64,000 nt of DNA from Hamadaea tsunoensis DSM 44101 (GTDB lineage: Bacteria; Actinomycetota; Actinomycetes; Mycobacteriales; Micromonosporaceae): contig NZ_AUAX01000007.1 in NCBI RefSeq assembly GCF_000428945.1, positions 310,001 through 374,000 of the forward strand, in the 5' to 3' direction. The notes under the pieces were generated by a model that ran no database searches, had not been told where the DNA came from, and was given only the letters and a program-made list of their open reading frames with translations. This document shows, one piece after another, positions 33,010 to 41,385 of this stretch. Every line of letters begins with the position of its first letter. Positions within the stretch are counted from its first letter, which is position 1. The position numbers and the translations under genes were made by a program.

Positions 33010-33651
33010 TCAGGACCGGGCGATGACGATGCCGCCGGGACGCTCGCTGAGCGGCTGCAGGGCGATCTCCGTCTCGACCGTGAAGCCCGCCGACACCAGG
33101 AGGCCGGACAGCTCGGCGATGCCGCGCCGGTAGACGTGCACGTCCATCGGATGCCCGCCGTACCCCTCGGTCTTGTGCCGCGAACCCGAGCCCACGTGGA
33201 AGCCGAGCAGCACCACGCCGCCGGGGCGCACGACGCGACGGAACTCGGCCATGATCGACGGGAGCGCCTCGTCGGGCACGTGCACGAGGGACCACCAGGC
33301 GAGCAGGCCGGCCAGCGAGGCGGCGGGGAGGTCGAGCGCGGTCATCGTGCCCACCTCGAACCGCAGGCCGGGATGGTCACGGCGGGCGACCTCGATCATC
33401 CCGGGGGACAGGTCGACGCCGAACGCGTCCACGCCGAGCCCGGCCAGGTGGGCGGTCACGTGCCCCGGCCCGCAGCCGGCGTCCAGCACCGGCCCGCCGC
33501 CGTCGGAGCCGCCGGCCGTCAGGTCGGCGAAGAGCCGCAGCACGCCCCGCAGGTACGCGTCCGTGCCGAAGATCCCCCGCACGATCGTCGCGTAATCGGC
33601 CGCGACGGTGTCGTAGGAGGTCCTGGTGTCGGCGAGCCAGTCGGCGGTCAT
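33010..33651 (-). CDS. SAM-dependent methyltransferase
   Basis: A 213-residue class I methyltransferase. Motif I is VLDAGCGPGHVTAHLAGLGV, motif II is FGVDLSPGMIEVARRDHPGL and motif IV includes LLAWWSLVHVPDEALPSIMA, which fits small-molecule Methyltransf_11 members. The C-terminus ends with a beta-strand typical of the fold. The ATG lies three bases downstream of the RidA stop, so it is the third gene of an operon with the amidohydrolase and RidA. The substrate is unknown. Confidence 0.9.
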   Translation of the reverse strand: MTADWLADTRTSYDTVAADYATIVRGIFGTDAYLRGVLRLFADLTAGGSDGGGPVLDAGCGPGHVTAHLAGLGVDAFGVDLSPGMIEVARRDHPGLRFEVGTMTALDLPAASLAGLLAWWSLVHVPDEALPSIMAEFRRVVRPGGVVLLGFHVGSGSRHKTEGYGGHPMDVHVYRRGIAELSGLLVSAGFTVETEIALQPLSERPGGIVIARS

Positions 33652-33654
33652 GGC

Positions 33655-34032
33655 TCAGCCGAGGTAGAGGACGGCGTCGACCTCGATGTCGAAGCCGTTG
33701 AGGGCCACCGGAATCGTCGTCCGCGCGGGCAGCCCCTCCGGCCCGAAGTACTGCACGTAGACCTCGTTCATGGCCGGGAAGTCCGCCCAGTCGCGCAGGT
33801 AGACGCCGACGCGTACGACCTGGTCGAGGGAGCCGCCGGCGGCCTCGGCGACGTTCTTCAGGTTGGTGAACGCGGCGTGCGCCTGGTCGGTGAAGTCGCC
33901 CCGGACCCAGGTGCCGTCGGGGCGTACCGGGCAGGCGCCGGCGAGGTAGACGTGGTCGCCGGCGATGACGGCCTGGGAGTACGGGCCGCCGGGCAGCGCC
34001 GCGTTCTCGGTGGACACGATCTTCTTGGGCAT
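33655..34032 (-). CDS. RidA-family enamine/imine deaminase
   Basis: A 125-residue YjgF/YER057c/UK114 protein. GGPYSQAVIAGDHVYLAGAC at the start and the C-terminal PVALNGFDIEVDAVLYLG keep the fold, while TWVRGDFTDQAHAAFTNLKN and PARTTIPVAL are the substrate-side segments; the arginine in LPARTTIP corresponds to the carboxylate-binding arginine. It hydrolyses reactive enamines and imines released by PLP dehydratases. It lies five bases after the amidohydrolase gene and the divergent neighbour is such a dehydratase, which gives it a likely job. Confidence 0.9.
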   Translation of the reverse strand: MPKKIVSTENAALPGGPYSQAVIAGDHVYLAGACPVRPDGTWVRGDFTDQAHAAFTNLKNVAEAAGGSLDQVVRVGVYLRDWADFPAMNEVYVQYFGPEGLPARTTIPVALNGFDIEVDAVLYLG

Positions 34033-34037
34033 GCTTG

Positions 34038-35282
34038 TCACTCCTGTCGGCGGAACTGTTCGTCGAGGCCGTCGGCGGCCACGAGCGGCTGGGTGAGCAG
34101 GTCGCGGAAGATCCGCGTACGCGCGTCGAGGGCGGCCCGCTGGGCGCCGGTCAGCGGAATCCAGGGCGGCGGGCCGGGCGGGAGCAGCGGCGGCAGCAGT
34201 GCACCGTCCACATAGGTCGCGACGTTGGCCAGCCGCCGCGGCGCCGTGCGTACGGTCAGGTGCACGTCGGCCACGTCGAACGGCTCCTCGGTCACGGCGA
34301 AGACCGCGATGTCCGCCGGCCCGCCGACCGTCAGCGTTCCGCCCGGCAGGCCGAGCGCGCGGGCGGGGCGGACGGTCGCCGCCGCGATCACGTCCGCGAG
34401 CGGCAGGCCCGCCGCGAGCAGCTTCGCCATCGTCGTGGGCAGGTCGAACACCGGGCCGAACACCGACCGCGCGTGCAGGTCGGTCGAGACCGTGTGCGGC
34501 GGCAGGCCCGCCGCCAGCAGCGCGTCCAGCGTCGCGAACGAGAAGCCGCCGGCACCGTGGCCCAGATCGAAGAGCACCCCCCGGGCGTACGCGTCCACGA
34601 CTGCCCGGCTCGGCCGGCCACCGTCCAGCAGCCCTTCGGCGAGGCCGCTGGCGCAGTGCGTGACGATGTCGCCGGGGCGCAGCAGGTCCAGCACCTCGTC
34701 CGCGCGCGGGGGAGCGACGCCGATGTGCGCCATGACGGGCAGGCCGCCGGCCTCGGCGACGGTGAGCGCGCGCCGCAACGGTTCCAGGCTGCCGGCCGCG
34801 CCGCTGTCCAGGCGGGCCTTCACTCCGACGATCACGTCGCGGTTGCCCAGGACGGTCGCGATCGCGGCGTCGACGTCCAGCGCGGCGGGATCGCGCCCCT
34901 CGCCGGTCTGCCCGGCCAGTCCCGGCCCGGCCACGTTGAGCAGCGCCGGCGTGCGTACGCGTCGCGTCTGCGCGTACGCACGGAAGGCCCGGAACGTGTA
35001 CGCGCCCGCCGAACCGGCGTCGACCCACGTGGTGACCCCGGTGCACCAGGCGACCGGGTCCGGGTCGATGCCCCAGTAGCCGATCCCGACATGGGTGTGC
35101 AGATCGACGAGGCCCGGGGTGACGACGAGACCGGAGACGTCGGCGACCTCGCGGGCACCGGCCGGATCCAGACCGGGTTCGACCGCCGCGATCCGGCCCG
35201 CCCGCACGCCGACGTCGAGGGCGGCGGACCGGCCGCCGGGGTCGATCACCTCACCGCCGCGCAGCAGCAGGTCGAAGCGCAT
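34038..35282 (-). CDS. amidohydrolase/deacetylase family metallohydrolase (EF_0837/AHA_3915-like)
   Basis: A 414-residue amidohydrolase. The metal site is TPGLVDLHTHVGIGYWGIDP (HxH), then a lysine segment VGVKARLDSGAAGSLEPLRR that may be carboxylated, the histidines of LPVMAHIGVAPP and DIVTHCASG, and the aspartate of VSTDLHA. It resembles enzymes annotated as EF_0837/AHA_3915 deacetylases that accompany PLP enzymes of amino-acid breakdown. It probably deacylates an N-acyl amino acid. A family B repeat array lies upstream, starting 30 bp from its ATG. Confidence 0.85.
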   Translation of the reverse strand: MRFDLLLRGGEVIDPGGRSAALDVGVRAGRIAAVEPGLDPAGAREVADVSGLVVTPGLVDLHTHVGIGYWGIDPDPVAWCTGVTTWVDAGSAGAYTFRAFRAYAQTRRVRTPALLNVAGPGLAGQTGEGRDPAALDVDAAIATVLGNRDVIVGVKARLDSGAAGSLEPLRRALTVAEAGGLPVMAHIGVAPPRADEVLDLLRPGDIVTHCASGLAEGLLDGGRPSRAVVDAYARGVLFDLGHGAGGFSFATLDALLAAGLPPHTVSTDLHARSVFGPVFDLPTTMAKLLAAGLPLADVIAAATVRPARALGLPGGTLTVGGPADIAVFAVTEEPFDVADVHLTVRTAPRRLANVATYVDGALLPPLLPPGPPPWIPLTGAQRAALDARTRIFRDLLTQPLVAADGLDEQFRRQE

Positions 35283-35311
35283 GGTTGACTCCCGTCGGGC
35301 TGTAGTACCTT

Positions 35312-35438
35312 GCGGAACGCAGGCGTCCGCAATCACGTTCGGCGCACACACGTGTGGCCGAGCCGGGCGGACGCAGGCGTCCGCAATCACGTTCGGCGCA
35401 CACACGTGTGGCCGAGCCGGGCGGACGCAGGCGCCCGC
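35312..35438. repeat. family B repeat array, 2.3 tandem 54-bp units
   Basis: Units start at 35312 (one extra base), 35367 and a truncated one at 35421. Each has GCGGACGCAGGCGTCCGC, a hairpin, followed by AATCACGTTCGGCGCACACA and CGTGTGGCCGAGCCGG; CACACGTGTG is a palindrome. It fills most of the space between two divergent genes. The reverse complement matches 26770-26840. Confidence 0.85.
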
Positions 35439-35465
35439 AGAGCAGCATACGAGAGTGGGGACGGC

Positions 35466-36689
35466 GTGACCGGCGAGATCGACTGGCGTACGAAGGGCTT
35501 CTGGAACCCCGGACCGCCCGTCCCGGACGAGGAGTTCGCCGCCGCGCGGCACAACCTGTTCGGGGGCGCGTTCACCTGGCCCGTCCTGATCGCCCGCCGG
35601 GACGCGATCGACGCGAATGTGCGTACGATGGCGGATTTCGCGGAGCGGCACGGGCTGAGCCTCGCGCCGCACGGCAAGACCACGATGGCGCCCGCGTTGT
35701 TCACCGCGCAGCTGGCGGCGGGCGCGTGGGCGATCACCGCGGCGACCGCGAACCAGGTGCTGGCCTACCGCGCGTGGGGTGTGCCGCGCGTCCTGCTGGC
35801 GAACGAGGTGCTGGACCCGGTGGTGCTGCGGTGGTTCGCCGCGGAGGTGGCCGCGGGCTTCGACCTGTTGTGCTACGCGGACTCGGTGGCGGGCGTGGCG
35901 GCACTGGCCGACGCGATGGCGACCGTGCCCGGATCGAGGCCGCTGCGCGTGCTCGCCGAGTGGGGGTACGCCGGCGGGCGCACCGGCTGCCGCACCGTCG
36001 AGCAGCTGACGGCGGTGGCGCAGGCGGTGGCCGCGGCACCCGGCCTGCAACTGGCCGGGGTGGCCGGATTCGAGGGCAGCCTGCCGGACCTGGCCGCGGC
36101 CGACGAGTTCGCGGCGTCGCTGCGGGCCGCCGCCGAGCAGATCGCGCACCACTTCGAGGGCGAGGAGGCGATCCTCAGCGCCGGCGGCAGCGCCTTCTTC
36201 GACGTCGTCCTCCAGCGCCTGACCGGCGACCGGATCGGCGGCCGTCCACTGCGGACGGTGCTGCGCAGCGGGGCGTACATCTCGCACGACCACGAGCACT
36301 ACGCGCAGACCACGCCGTTCGGACGGCTCGCCGGGGAAGGGTCGCTGACCGCCGCGCTGGAGATCTGGGCGCAGGTCACCTCCACTCCCGAACCCGGTCT
36401 CGCCCTCGTCGGCATGGGCAAGCGCGAGGCGCCCTACGACCTGGGACTGCCGGTGCCGCTGCGCGTACGCCGCCCGTCCGGGGCGGTCGAGGCGGCGACC
36501 GGACTGTCCGTGCTGCGCCTCAACGACCACCACGCGTACGTGTCGGTGGCCGGTCCCCTCGAACTGGCGCCCGGGGACCTCGTCGGCTTCGGGATCTCCC
36601 ATCCCTGTACGGCATTCGACAGATGGTCGGCGATCCCGCTGGTGGCGGCCGACGACACGGTCACCGGGGTGATCCGGACCTACTTCTGA
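35466..36689 (+). CDS. D-threonine aldolase/D-serine dehydratase-like PLP enzyme
   Basis: A 407-residue fold-type III PLP enzyme. The lysine that binds PLP is in LAPHGKTTMAPALFTAQLAA, followed by an alanine-racemase-like barrel. The C-terminal metal-binding part has VGFGISHPCTAFDRWSAIPL, with His and Cys typical of eukaryotic-type D-serine dehydratases and D-threonine aldolases. It should cleave or dehydrate a D-amino acid, releasing an enamine that RidA (33655-34032) could clear. GTG start with a weak GTGGGGA before it. Divergent from the amidohydrolase-RidA operon, with the family B array between them. Confidence 0.85.
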   Translation: MTGEIDWRTKGFWNPGPPVPDEEFAAARHNLFGGAFTWPVLIARRDAIDANVRTMADFAERHGLSLAPHGKTTMAPALFTAQLAAGAWAITAATANQVLAYRAWGVPRVLLANEVLDPVVLRWFAAEVAAGFDLLCYADSVAGVAALADAMATVPGSRPLRVLAEWGYAGGRTGCRTVEQLTAVAQAVAAAPGLQLAGVAGFEGSLPDLAAADEFAASLRAAAEQIAHHFEGEEAILSAGGSAFFDVVLQRLTGDRIGGRPLRTVLRSGAYISHDHEHYAQTTPFGRLAGEGSLTAALEIWAQVTSTPEPGLALVGMGKREAPYDLGLPVPLRVRRPSGAVEAATGLSVLRLNDHHAYVSVAGPLELAPGDLVGFGISHPCTAFDRWSAIPLVAADDTVTGVIRTYF

Positions 36690-36789
36690 GAGTCGCTTCA
36701 TTGACTTCGGGAGGGCTCCCACTGGGCGTATAGTCCGGGCACCAAGGTGACCAGCCCCGAGGACACCGAGGCGACGGCGGGAGCCCGAC

Positions 36790-37248
36790 GTGATGGAAGA
36801 AGAGCACGGCTGGACGCTCGGCGATCCGCCGCAGTCGATGCCCGTGCCGCCGTCGGCGCCGGACGACGCCGAGATCGTCACCTTCGGGACCGAGCCGTAC
36901 GCACTGCGGGGCGTGCGCGACATCGTCAAGCGGTACGCGCTCAAGGTCGGCCTGTCCGCCGAGGGCGCCGACGATCTCGTCATGGCAGTCAACGAGGTGG
37001 CCACGAACAGCCTCGCCCACGGCGGCGGCAGCGGAACCGTGCTGCTCTGGATCGACGGCGGCTTCCTCGTCTGCGAGGTACGCGACCGCGGCCGCATGCC
37101 GTCCCAGCGCCGCCCCGGCCGGCATCGTCCCGGACTGGAACAGCTCGGCGGCCGGGGCTTGTGGATGGCCGGGCAGCTGTGCGACCTGGTGCGCATCCGC
37201 ACTTCGTCGACCGGCACGAGCGTACGCCTGCACAAGCGCCTGCCCTGA
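36790..37248 (+). CDS. RsbW-like ATP-binding anti-sigma/regulatory kinase
   Basis: A 152-residue HATPase_c_2 protein. YALRGVRDIVKRYALKVGLS leads to the N box, DDLVMAVNEVATNSLAHGGG (VNEVATN with the Mg-binding Asn), then the G1 box VCEVRDRGRMPSQ and the G2 region LGGRGLWMAGQLCDLVRIRT. It belongs to the large actinobacterial set of RsbW/PrsR-type regulators that switch sigma factors through phosphorylation of an STAS partner, none of which is adjacent. GTG 36790 with GGGAG seven bases upstream; ATG 36793 is nearly as good. TATAGT at 36730 is a likely -10 box. Confidence 0.88.
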   Translation: MMEEEHGWTLGDPPQSMPVPPSAPDDAEIVTFGTEPYALRGVRDIVKRYALKVGLSAEGADDLVMAVNEVATNSLAHGGGSGTVLLWIDGGFLVCEVRDRGRMPSQRRPGRHRPGLEQLGGRGLWMAGQLCDLVRIRTSSTGTSVRLHKRLP

Positions 37249-37318
37249 GGAACAGGCGCCCCGAAGAACGCAGCCGCCCTGAGATGCGGCCGCCTGAGAG
37301 ACCCGGCCACCGGAAAGG

Positions 37319-39196
37319 CTAAGCGGGCCGGCCGATGAAGGCCCGGGCCTTCGCCGACTTGACCGCCGACGTCAGCGATTCGATGTCGTACGCGCCGTGG
37401 TGGCGCAGGCCGTTGATGAAGAAGGTCGGCGTTCCGGAGACCCCGCTCAGGTCGGCCGAGTCGACGTCCTCGGCCACGCGGGCGGCCCCGCTGCGCTGCT
37501 GCAGGTCCTTCTCGAAGCGGTCGACGTCGAGGCCGAGGTCGGCGGCGTACCCGGCGAGGTCCTCGGGGGTCAGATCCTCCTGGTGGGTCAGCAGCACGTC
37601 GTGCATCTCCCAGAAGGCGTCCTGGTCGGCGGCGGCCTCGGCGGCCTCGGCCGCGAGCTGGGCGCGCGGGTGCACGTCGGTCAGCGGCAGGTGCCGCCAC
37701 ACGTAGGTGACGTCGGCGAAGTCGGCGAGCAGCGCGCGGACGATGGGTTCGGCCTGGCCGCAGTGGGGGCATTCGAAGTCGCCGTATTCCACCACGGTGA
37801 CCGGGGAGTCGACCGGGCCCCGGATGTGGTCGCGCTCCGGGTCGACCTGCACTTCCAGGTCGACGATGGACTCCGCCTGGCCGATGAGCGCCTCGGCCCG
37901 CCGCCGCGGCGAGAGCATGCTCGTCACCCGGAACACCACCCAGGTCAGCAGGGAGGCCACCAGCGCCGCCGTGAGCACGCCGAGCTTCGCCTGCTCCAGC
38001 TGCTCGCCCGAGAACGCGATCGTCGAGATGAGCAGCGACACCGTGAACCCGATGCCCGCGATCGTCCCGGCGCCCGCGACCGCGACCCAGCCGACCGGCG
38101 TACGCAGGCGGCCGCGGGACAGCTTCGTCACCAGCCACGTGCCGCCGACCACGCCGATCGGCTTGCCGAGGACGTAGCCGACGATGATGCCGATCGTGAT
38201 CGGTGACGCGTACGCCGCCGCGAGGAACGAGCCGTTGATCGCGATTCCGGCGTTGGCCAGGGCGAACAGCGGCACGATGACGTAGCTCGTCCACGGGTGG
38301 AACAGCGCCTGCAGCCGCTCGTTGGGCGACACCGCCGACGCGAGCCCGGAACGGGCCGTGCGCTCCAGTTCCGGTGTCGGCTGCTCCCGGAACGTGCGGA
38401 ACAGGTCGGTCGCGCGTTCCAGCTCCGACCGCGACGACGGGTACGCGTACGTCAGCAGGCCCATCGCGAGGCCGACCACGACGGGGTCGACGCCGGACGC
38501 GGTGACCGCGATCCACGCGGTGACACCGAGCAGCAGGTAGAGCAGGCCGTAGCGGACGCGACCGGCGCGCGCGGCGAGGGCGAGGACGAGCACGCCGACC
38601 GCGAACAGCAGCGGCCCGAGCTGGACGTCGCTGCTGTACGCGAACGCGATCACGCACAGCGCGAGCAGGTCGTCCACCACGGAGACGGTGAGCAGGAAGG
38701 CGCGCAGCCGGGTGGGGAAGCGCGGCCCGACGAGGGCCAGCATGCCCAGCGCGAACGCGGTGTCGGTGGACATCGCCGCGCCCCAGCCGTGCGCGGAGTC
38801 CTTGCCGCCGTTGAAGACGAGGAAGACGGCGATCGGGATGAGGATGCCGGCGAGGCCCGCGCCGATCGGCAGCGCGAACCGCCGCCGTTCCCGCAGCTCG
38901 CCGATGTCGAACTCGCGCCGCGCCTCCAGCCCCACGATGAAGAAGAAGAACGTCATCAGGCCGCTGTTGATCCACTCGCGCAGGTCCATGCCCACGCTCC
39001 ACCGGCCCAGCGTCAGCGAGAAGTGCGTCTCCCACACCGCCTGGTACGAGTGCTGGTCGATGTTGACCCACAGCAGGGCGACGAGGGTGGCGCCGAGCAG
39101 GATCGCCGCGCCACCCGTCTCCGTCCGCAGGAACCGCCGCAGCGGTGTGTCGACGTTGCGCGTCCATGCCGTGTGCGCCGACCACCCGTTCGCCAT
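37319..39196 (-). CDS. nhaA: NhaA Na+/H+ antiporter fused to a thioredoxin-like DsbA domain
   Basis: A 625-residue fusion. Residues about 20-400 are NhaA, with FFFFIVGLEARREFDIGELR, the TDTAFALGMLALVG segment and VSVVDDLLALCVIAFAYSSD carrying the two adjacent transport aspartates. From about residue 440 a DsbA-type thioredoxin domain follows, with CPHC in VVEYGDFECPHCGQAEPIVR and the cis-Pro loop SGVSGTPTFFINGLRHHGAY. It exports sodium or lithium for protons; the appended redox domain could sense thiols or fold a partner. The upstream GTG at 39202 is an alternative start; neither has a clear ribosome binding site. Confidence 0.92.
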   Translation of the reverse strand: MANGWSAHTAWTRNVDTPLRRFLRTETGGAAILLGATLVALLWVNIDQHSYQAVWETHFSLTLGRWSVGMDLREWINSGLMTFFFFIVGLEARREFDIGELRERRRFALPIGAGLAGILIPIAVFLVFNGGKDSAHGWGAAMSTDTAFALGMLALVGPRFPTRLRAFLLTVSVVDDLLALCVIAFAYSSDVQLGPLLFAVGVLVLALAARAGRVRYGLLYLLLGVTAWIAVTASGVDPVVVGLAMGLLTYAYPSSRSELERATDLFRTFREQPTPELERTARSGLASAVSPNERLQALFHPWTSYVIVPLFALANAGIAINGSFLAAAYASPITIGIIVGYVLGKPIGVVGGTWLVTKLSRGRLRTPVGWVAVAGAGTIAGIGFTVSLLISTIAFSGEQLEQAKLGVLTAALVASLLTWVVFRVTSMLSPRRRAEALIGQAESIVDLEVQVDPERDHIRGPVDSPVTVVEYGDFECPHCGQAEPIVRALLADFADVTYVWRHLPLTDVHPRAQLAAEAAEAAADQDAFWEMHDVLLTHQEDLTPEDLAGYAADLGLDVDRFEKDLQQRSGAARVAEDVDSADLSGVSGTPTFFINGLRHHGAYDIESLTSAVKSAKARAFIGRPA

Positions 39197-39212
39197 GGAC
39201 ACACTTTAACGA

Positions 39213-39986
39213 TCAACCACGGGCGGCCGGGCCGCTGGTGGCTTCGCGCCGCGGCCCTCGCAAGGCCGGCGGCTCGCCTTTCTCCTTCACCGGTACGCGG
39301 AGCGCGTCCCACCGCGCCCGCAGCGCATCGGCGTGTTCCCGCAGCTCGTCCACGCGATCCTGGATCGTCGCCGGCTCGGGCACGGGTGCCGCCTCGGCCC
39401 GGGCGACCCCGCTGGGCTTCGGTGTCGCAGTCGCTGTCGGCGACACGCTCAGCGCCGGGCCGCAGCCGCCGCAGGTGTAGTACAGGATGTCCCAGTGGGA
39501 CCCCTCGTCGGTGTAGAGGTTCCCCGACGGCGCCCGGAACTGCTCGCCCCACCCGGCGATGTAGCCGAGATCGGCGAAGTACCGCCGGATGTACGCCGAC
39601 ACGCACGCCCAGCGCGCGATGTCGACCTTCCAGCCGTTCCAGTGCGTGTATCCCGGGCCGTTGCCGTGCCCGGTCTCGGTGCCGCCCGTGATCATGATCG
39701 GGCAGCCGCTCGCCTGCTTCAGCGTGATCACGCCGTCCAGCGTGCTCGTCCGCAGGTACTGGAACGAGGTGCAGTTCGGGTTGCCCCGGTCGGAGCAGTT
39801 GCCCGAGGACCACCAGGTGATCCCGGCCGCCGCGAGCCTGAACTCGACCTGGGCCTGGGACTGGTAGATCGCGGCGGCCCCGGCCGGGGCGGCGTACGCG
39901 AACATCGTGAGGACGGTGGTGAGAAGGGTCGTGAGGGCCGGAAGGGTCGCCGGCATCAGGCGACGGAAGATCACCGGATCGGACAT
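39213..39986 (-). CDS. secreted protein of unknown function with C-terminal coiled region
   Basis: A 257-residue exported protein. The signal is LMPATLPALTTLLTTVLTMF followed by AYAAPAGA. The mature domain has AGITWWSSGNCSDRGNPNCT, FQYLRTSTLDGVITLKQASG and TGGTETGHGNGPGYTHWNGW, a pattern of paired cysteines and H-x-N/G residues seen in a family of secreted actinobacterial proteins; it recalls DD-carboxypeptidase-like folds (THWNGWKVDIA), but I cannot confirm the metal triad. The tail is Ala/Pro-rich and then helical (DRVDELREHADALRARWDAL). It lies 16 bp upstream of nhaA on the same strand. Confidence 0.7.
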   Translation of the reverse strand: MSDPVIFRRLMPATLPALTTLLTTVLTMFAYAAPAGAAAIYQSQAQVEFRLAAAGITWWSSGNCSDRGNPNCTSFQYLRTSTLDGVITLKQASGCPIMITGGTETGHGNGPGYTHWNGWKVDIARWACVSAYIRRYFADLGYIAGWGEQFRAPSGNLYTDEGSHWDILYYTCGGCGPALSVSPTATATPKPSGVARAEAAPVPEPATIQDRVDELREHADALRARWDALRVPVKEKGEPPALRGPRREATSGPAARG

Positions 39987-40139
39987 GAACGAACAATAGC
40001 GACTTTCACCTTGAAACAGGTCGAGAACCGGTAGATCGCTCAACCGGGGTCCGGCATCCGTGTTCGCCCGGACGGTCGCTGCTCGCCGGGGGCACGATCC
40101 GGTCGCTTCATCTCATAGCCGGGTGGTGGGATAGGCGTC

Positions 40140-40910
40140 ATGAATCTGCCGAAGGCCGTCGCGGGAACGCTGGCACGCTACCTGTCGGCCGTGGACGCAT
40201 CCCGGCCCGGCCTCGTCGAAGGCTTGTATGTGACGGGTTCGGTGGCGCTGGACGCGTACCGGCCGGGGCGCAGCGACATCGACACGGTCATCGTCACCAG
40301 CCGTCCGCTCGGCGCCGGCGACATCGAGCCGGTACGCGCGGCGCACACCGGCTTCGACGGCGTCTACCTGGACCGCGAGACGTTCGACCGGTTCCCGGCC
40401 GACCAGCCGGTGGTCCCGTTCGTCGTCGGCGGCGAGCTGGTGACCGACCGGCCGTGCGGCGAGCTGCATCCGGTGCTGTGGCTGCTGCTGGCCCGCCACG
40501 GCATCGGCGTACGCGGTCCGGCCCCGGCGGAGCTCGCGATCCCGTTCGACGCGGCGGCGCTGCGCCGGTACAACCTGACCAACCTGCACGAGTACTGGGA
40601 ACCGCTGGCCGCCCAGGTACGCGCGGCCACCGACGGCGTCGACGACGGCGAATCGGTTCCGGCGGACAGCGTCGACTGGATGATCCTCGGTCCGGGGCGG
40701 CTGCACTACACCCTCGCGTACGAGGCGATCGTCGGGAAACCGGGCGTGGCCGCGTACCTCGGAGAGTTCTTTCCACAGTGGAGCGACCTCGCGGAACGCG
40801 CGGTCCGGTGGCGGGCGGGGGAGGAGGCGGCCTTCACCGTGCGCGATCTGCGGGCGGCGGCCGACGCGGCGGCCGCGGTCATCGCCGACGCCGACCGGCG
40901 CTTCGGCTGA
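40140..40910 (+). CDS. nucleotidyltransferase-fold protein (aminoglycoside adenylyltransferase-like)
   Basis: A 256-residue protein. The nucleotidyltransferase core is LYVTGSVALDAYRPGRSDID, with the GS and the DxD-like pair (SDIDTVI), followed by a helical C-terminal domain (LTNLHEYWEPLAAQVRAATD) like the DUF4111 domain of ANT(3'')-type enzymes. It may adenylylate an aminoglycoside or a related small molecule; such genes are common in actinobacteria without demonstrated resistance. It is not necessarily a resistance determinant. A strong terminator follows. Confidence 0.85.
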   Translation: MNLPKAVAGTLARYLSAVDASRPGLVEGLYVTGSVALDAYRPGRSDIDTVIVTSRPLGAGDIEPVRAAHTGFDGVYLDRETFDRFPADQPVVPFVVGGELVTDRPCGELHPVLWLLLARHGIGVRGPAPAELAIPFDAAALRRYNLTNLHEYWEPLAAQVRAATDGVDDGESVPADSVDWMILGPGRLHYTLAYEAIVGKPGVAAYLGEFFPQWSDLAERAVRWRAGEEAAFTVRDLRAAADAAAAVIADADRRFG

Positions 40911-40922
40911 CGGGGGGCCCGG

Positions 40923-40957
40923 CATCCGCGGCCCCGGTCTGCGCGGGGCCGCGGATG
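40923..40957. terminator. bidirectional hairpin terminator
   Basis: CATCCGCGGCCCC (40923-40935) and GGGGCCGCGGATG (40945-40957) are perfect 13-bp arms between two convergent genes. Confidence 0.75.
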
Positions 40958-40971
40958 AGGACTTCAGCAGG

Positions 40972-41316
40972 TCAGGCGCTGATCAGCCCGACCGTGTTGC
41001 CGTCCGGGTCGGTGAAGGCCGCGATCCGGCCGGTCGGCGTGGCCTGCGCCGCCATGACGCGCGTCGCGCCGAGCTTCTCGGCCCGGTCGAGCGCCTCGGC
41101 GACGTCGTCCACCCGGAAGTAGACGACGAGCCCGGTGTACGGGCTGCCCGGCCCCGCCTGGCCGATGCCCCCGACCGGTGCGCCGCCGTCCCCGCCGACC
41201 AGGGCGTACGTGTCGTCGAGGACCTGGACGGGCCAGCCGAACAGGTCACCGTAGAAACCCCGGGCGCGGGGCGCGTCGGGCGTCGATATGTCGAACCAGC
41301 CGGGTGTGACGGACAA
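40972..41316 (-). CDS. VOC (glyoxalase/bleomycin-resistance) family protein
   Basis: A 114-residue protein with two beta-alpha-beta-beta-beta units. The first begins GWFDISTPDAPRARGFYGDL and FGWPVQVLD; the second ends GRIAAFTDPDGNTVGLISA, the typical VOC finish with D and N. Glutamate ligands are not obvious, so it may bind a ligand without metal. I chose a TTG start at 41316 because GAGGAGG lies five bases upstream. It is divergent from the sigma factor gene at 41386 and may be its target. Confidence 0.85.
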   Translation of the reverse strand: MSVTPGWFDISTPDAPRARGFYGDLFGWPVQVLDDTYALVGGDGGAPVGGIGQAGPGSPYTGLVVYFRVDDVAEALDRAEKLGATRVMAAQATPTGRIAAFTDPDGNTVGLISA

Positions 41317-41385
41317 GGGTGCCTCCTCGATGCGTTGATCACTCACACCGGATGTGACTCGCGCCGTGCGGCACAATCGTCGCTC

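Noticed and set aside
35312-35438. Tandem 54-bp units as a CRISPR array
   Set aside because: The units are contiguous without variable spacers, and there are no cas genes.
34038-39185. Very long open frame of over 1,700 codons on the minus strand
   Set aside because: Only its first-annotated 3' part (34038-35282) is a real gene; the rest runs antisense or out of frame through dehydratase, anti-sigma and nhaA genes that have clear motifs. High GC makes such empty frames common.
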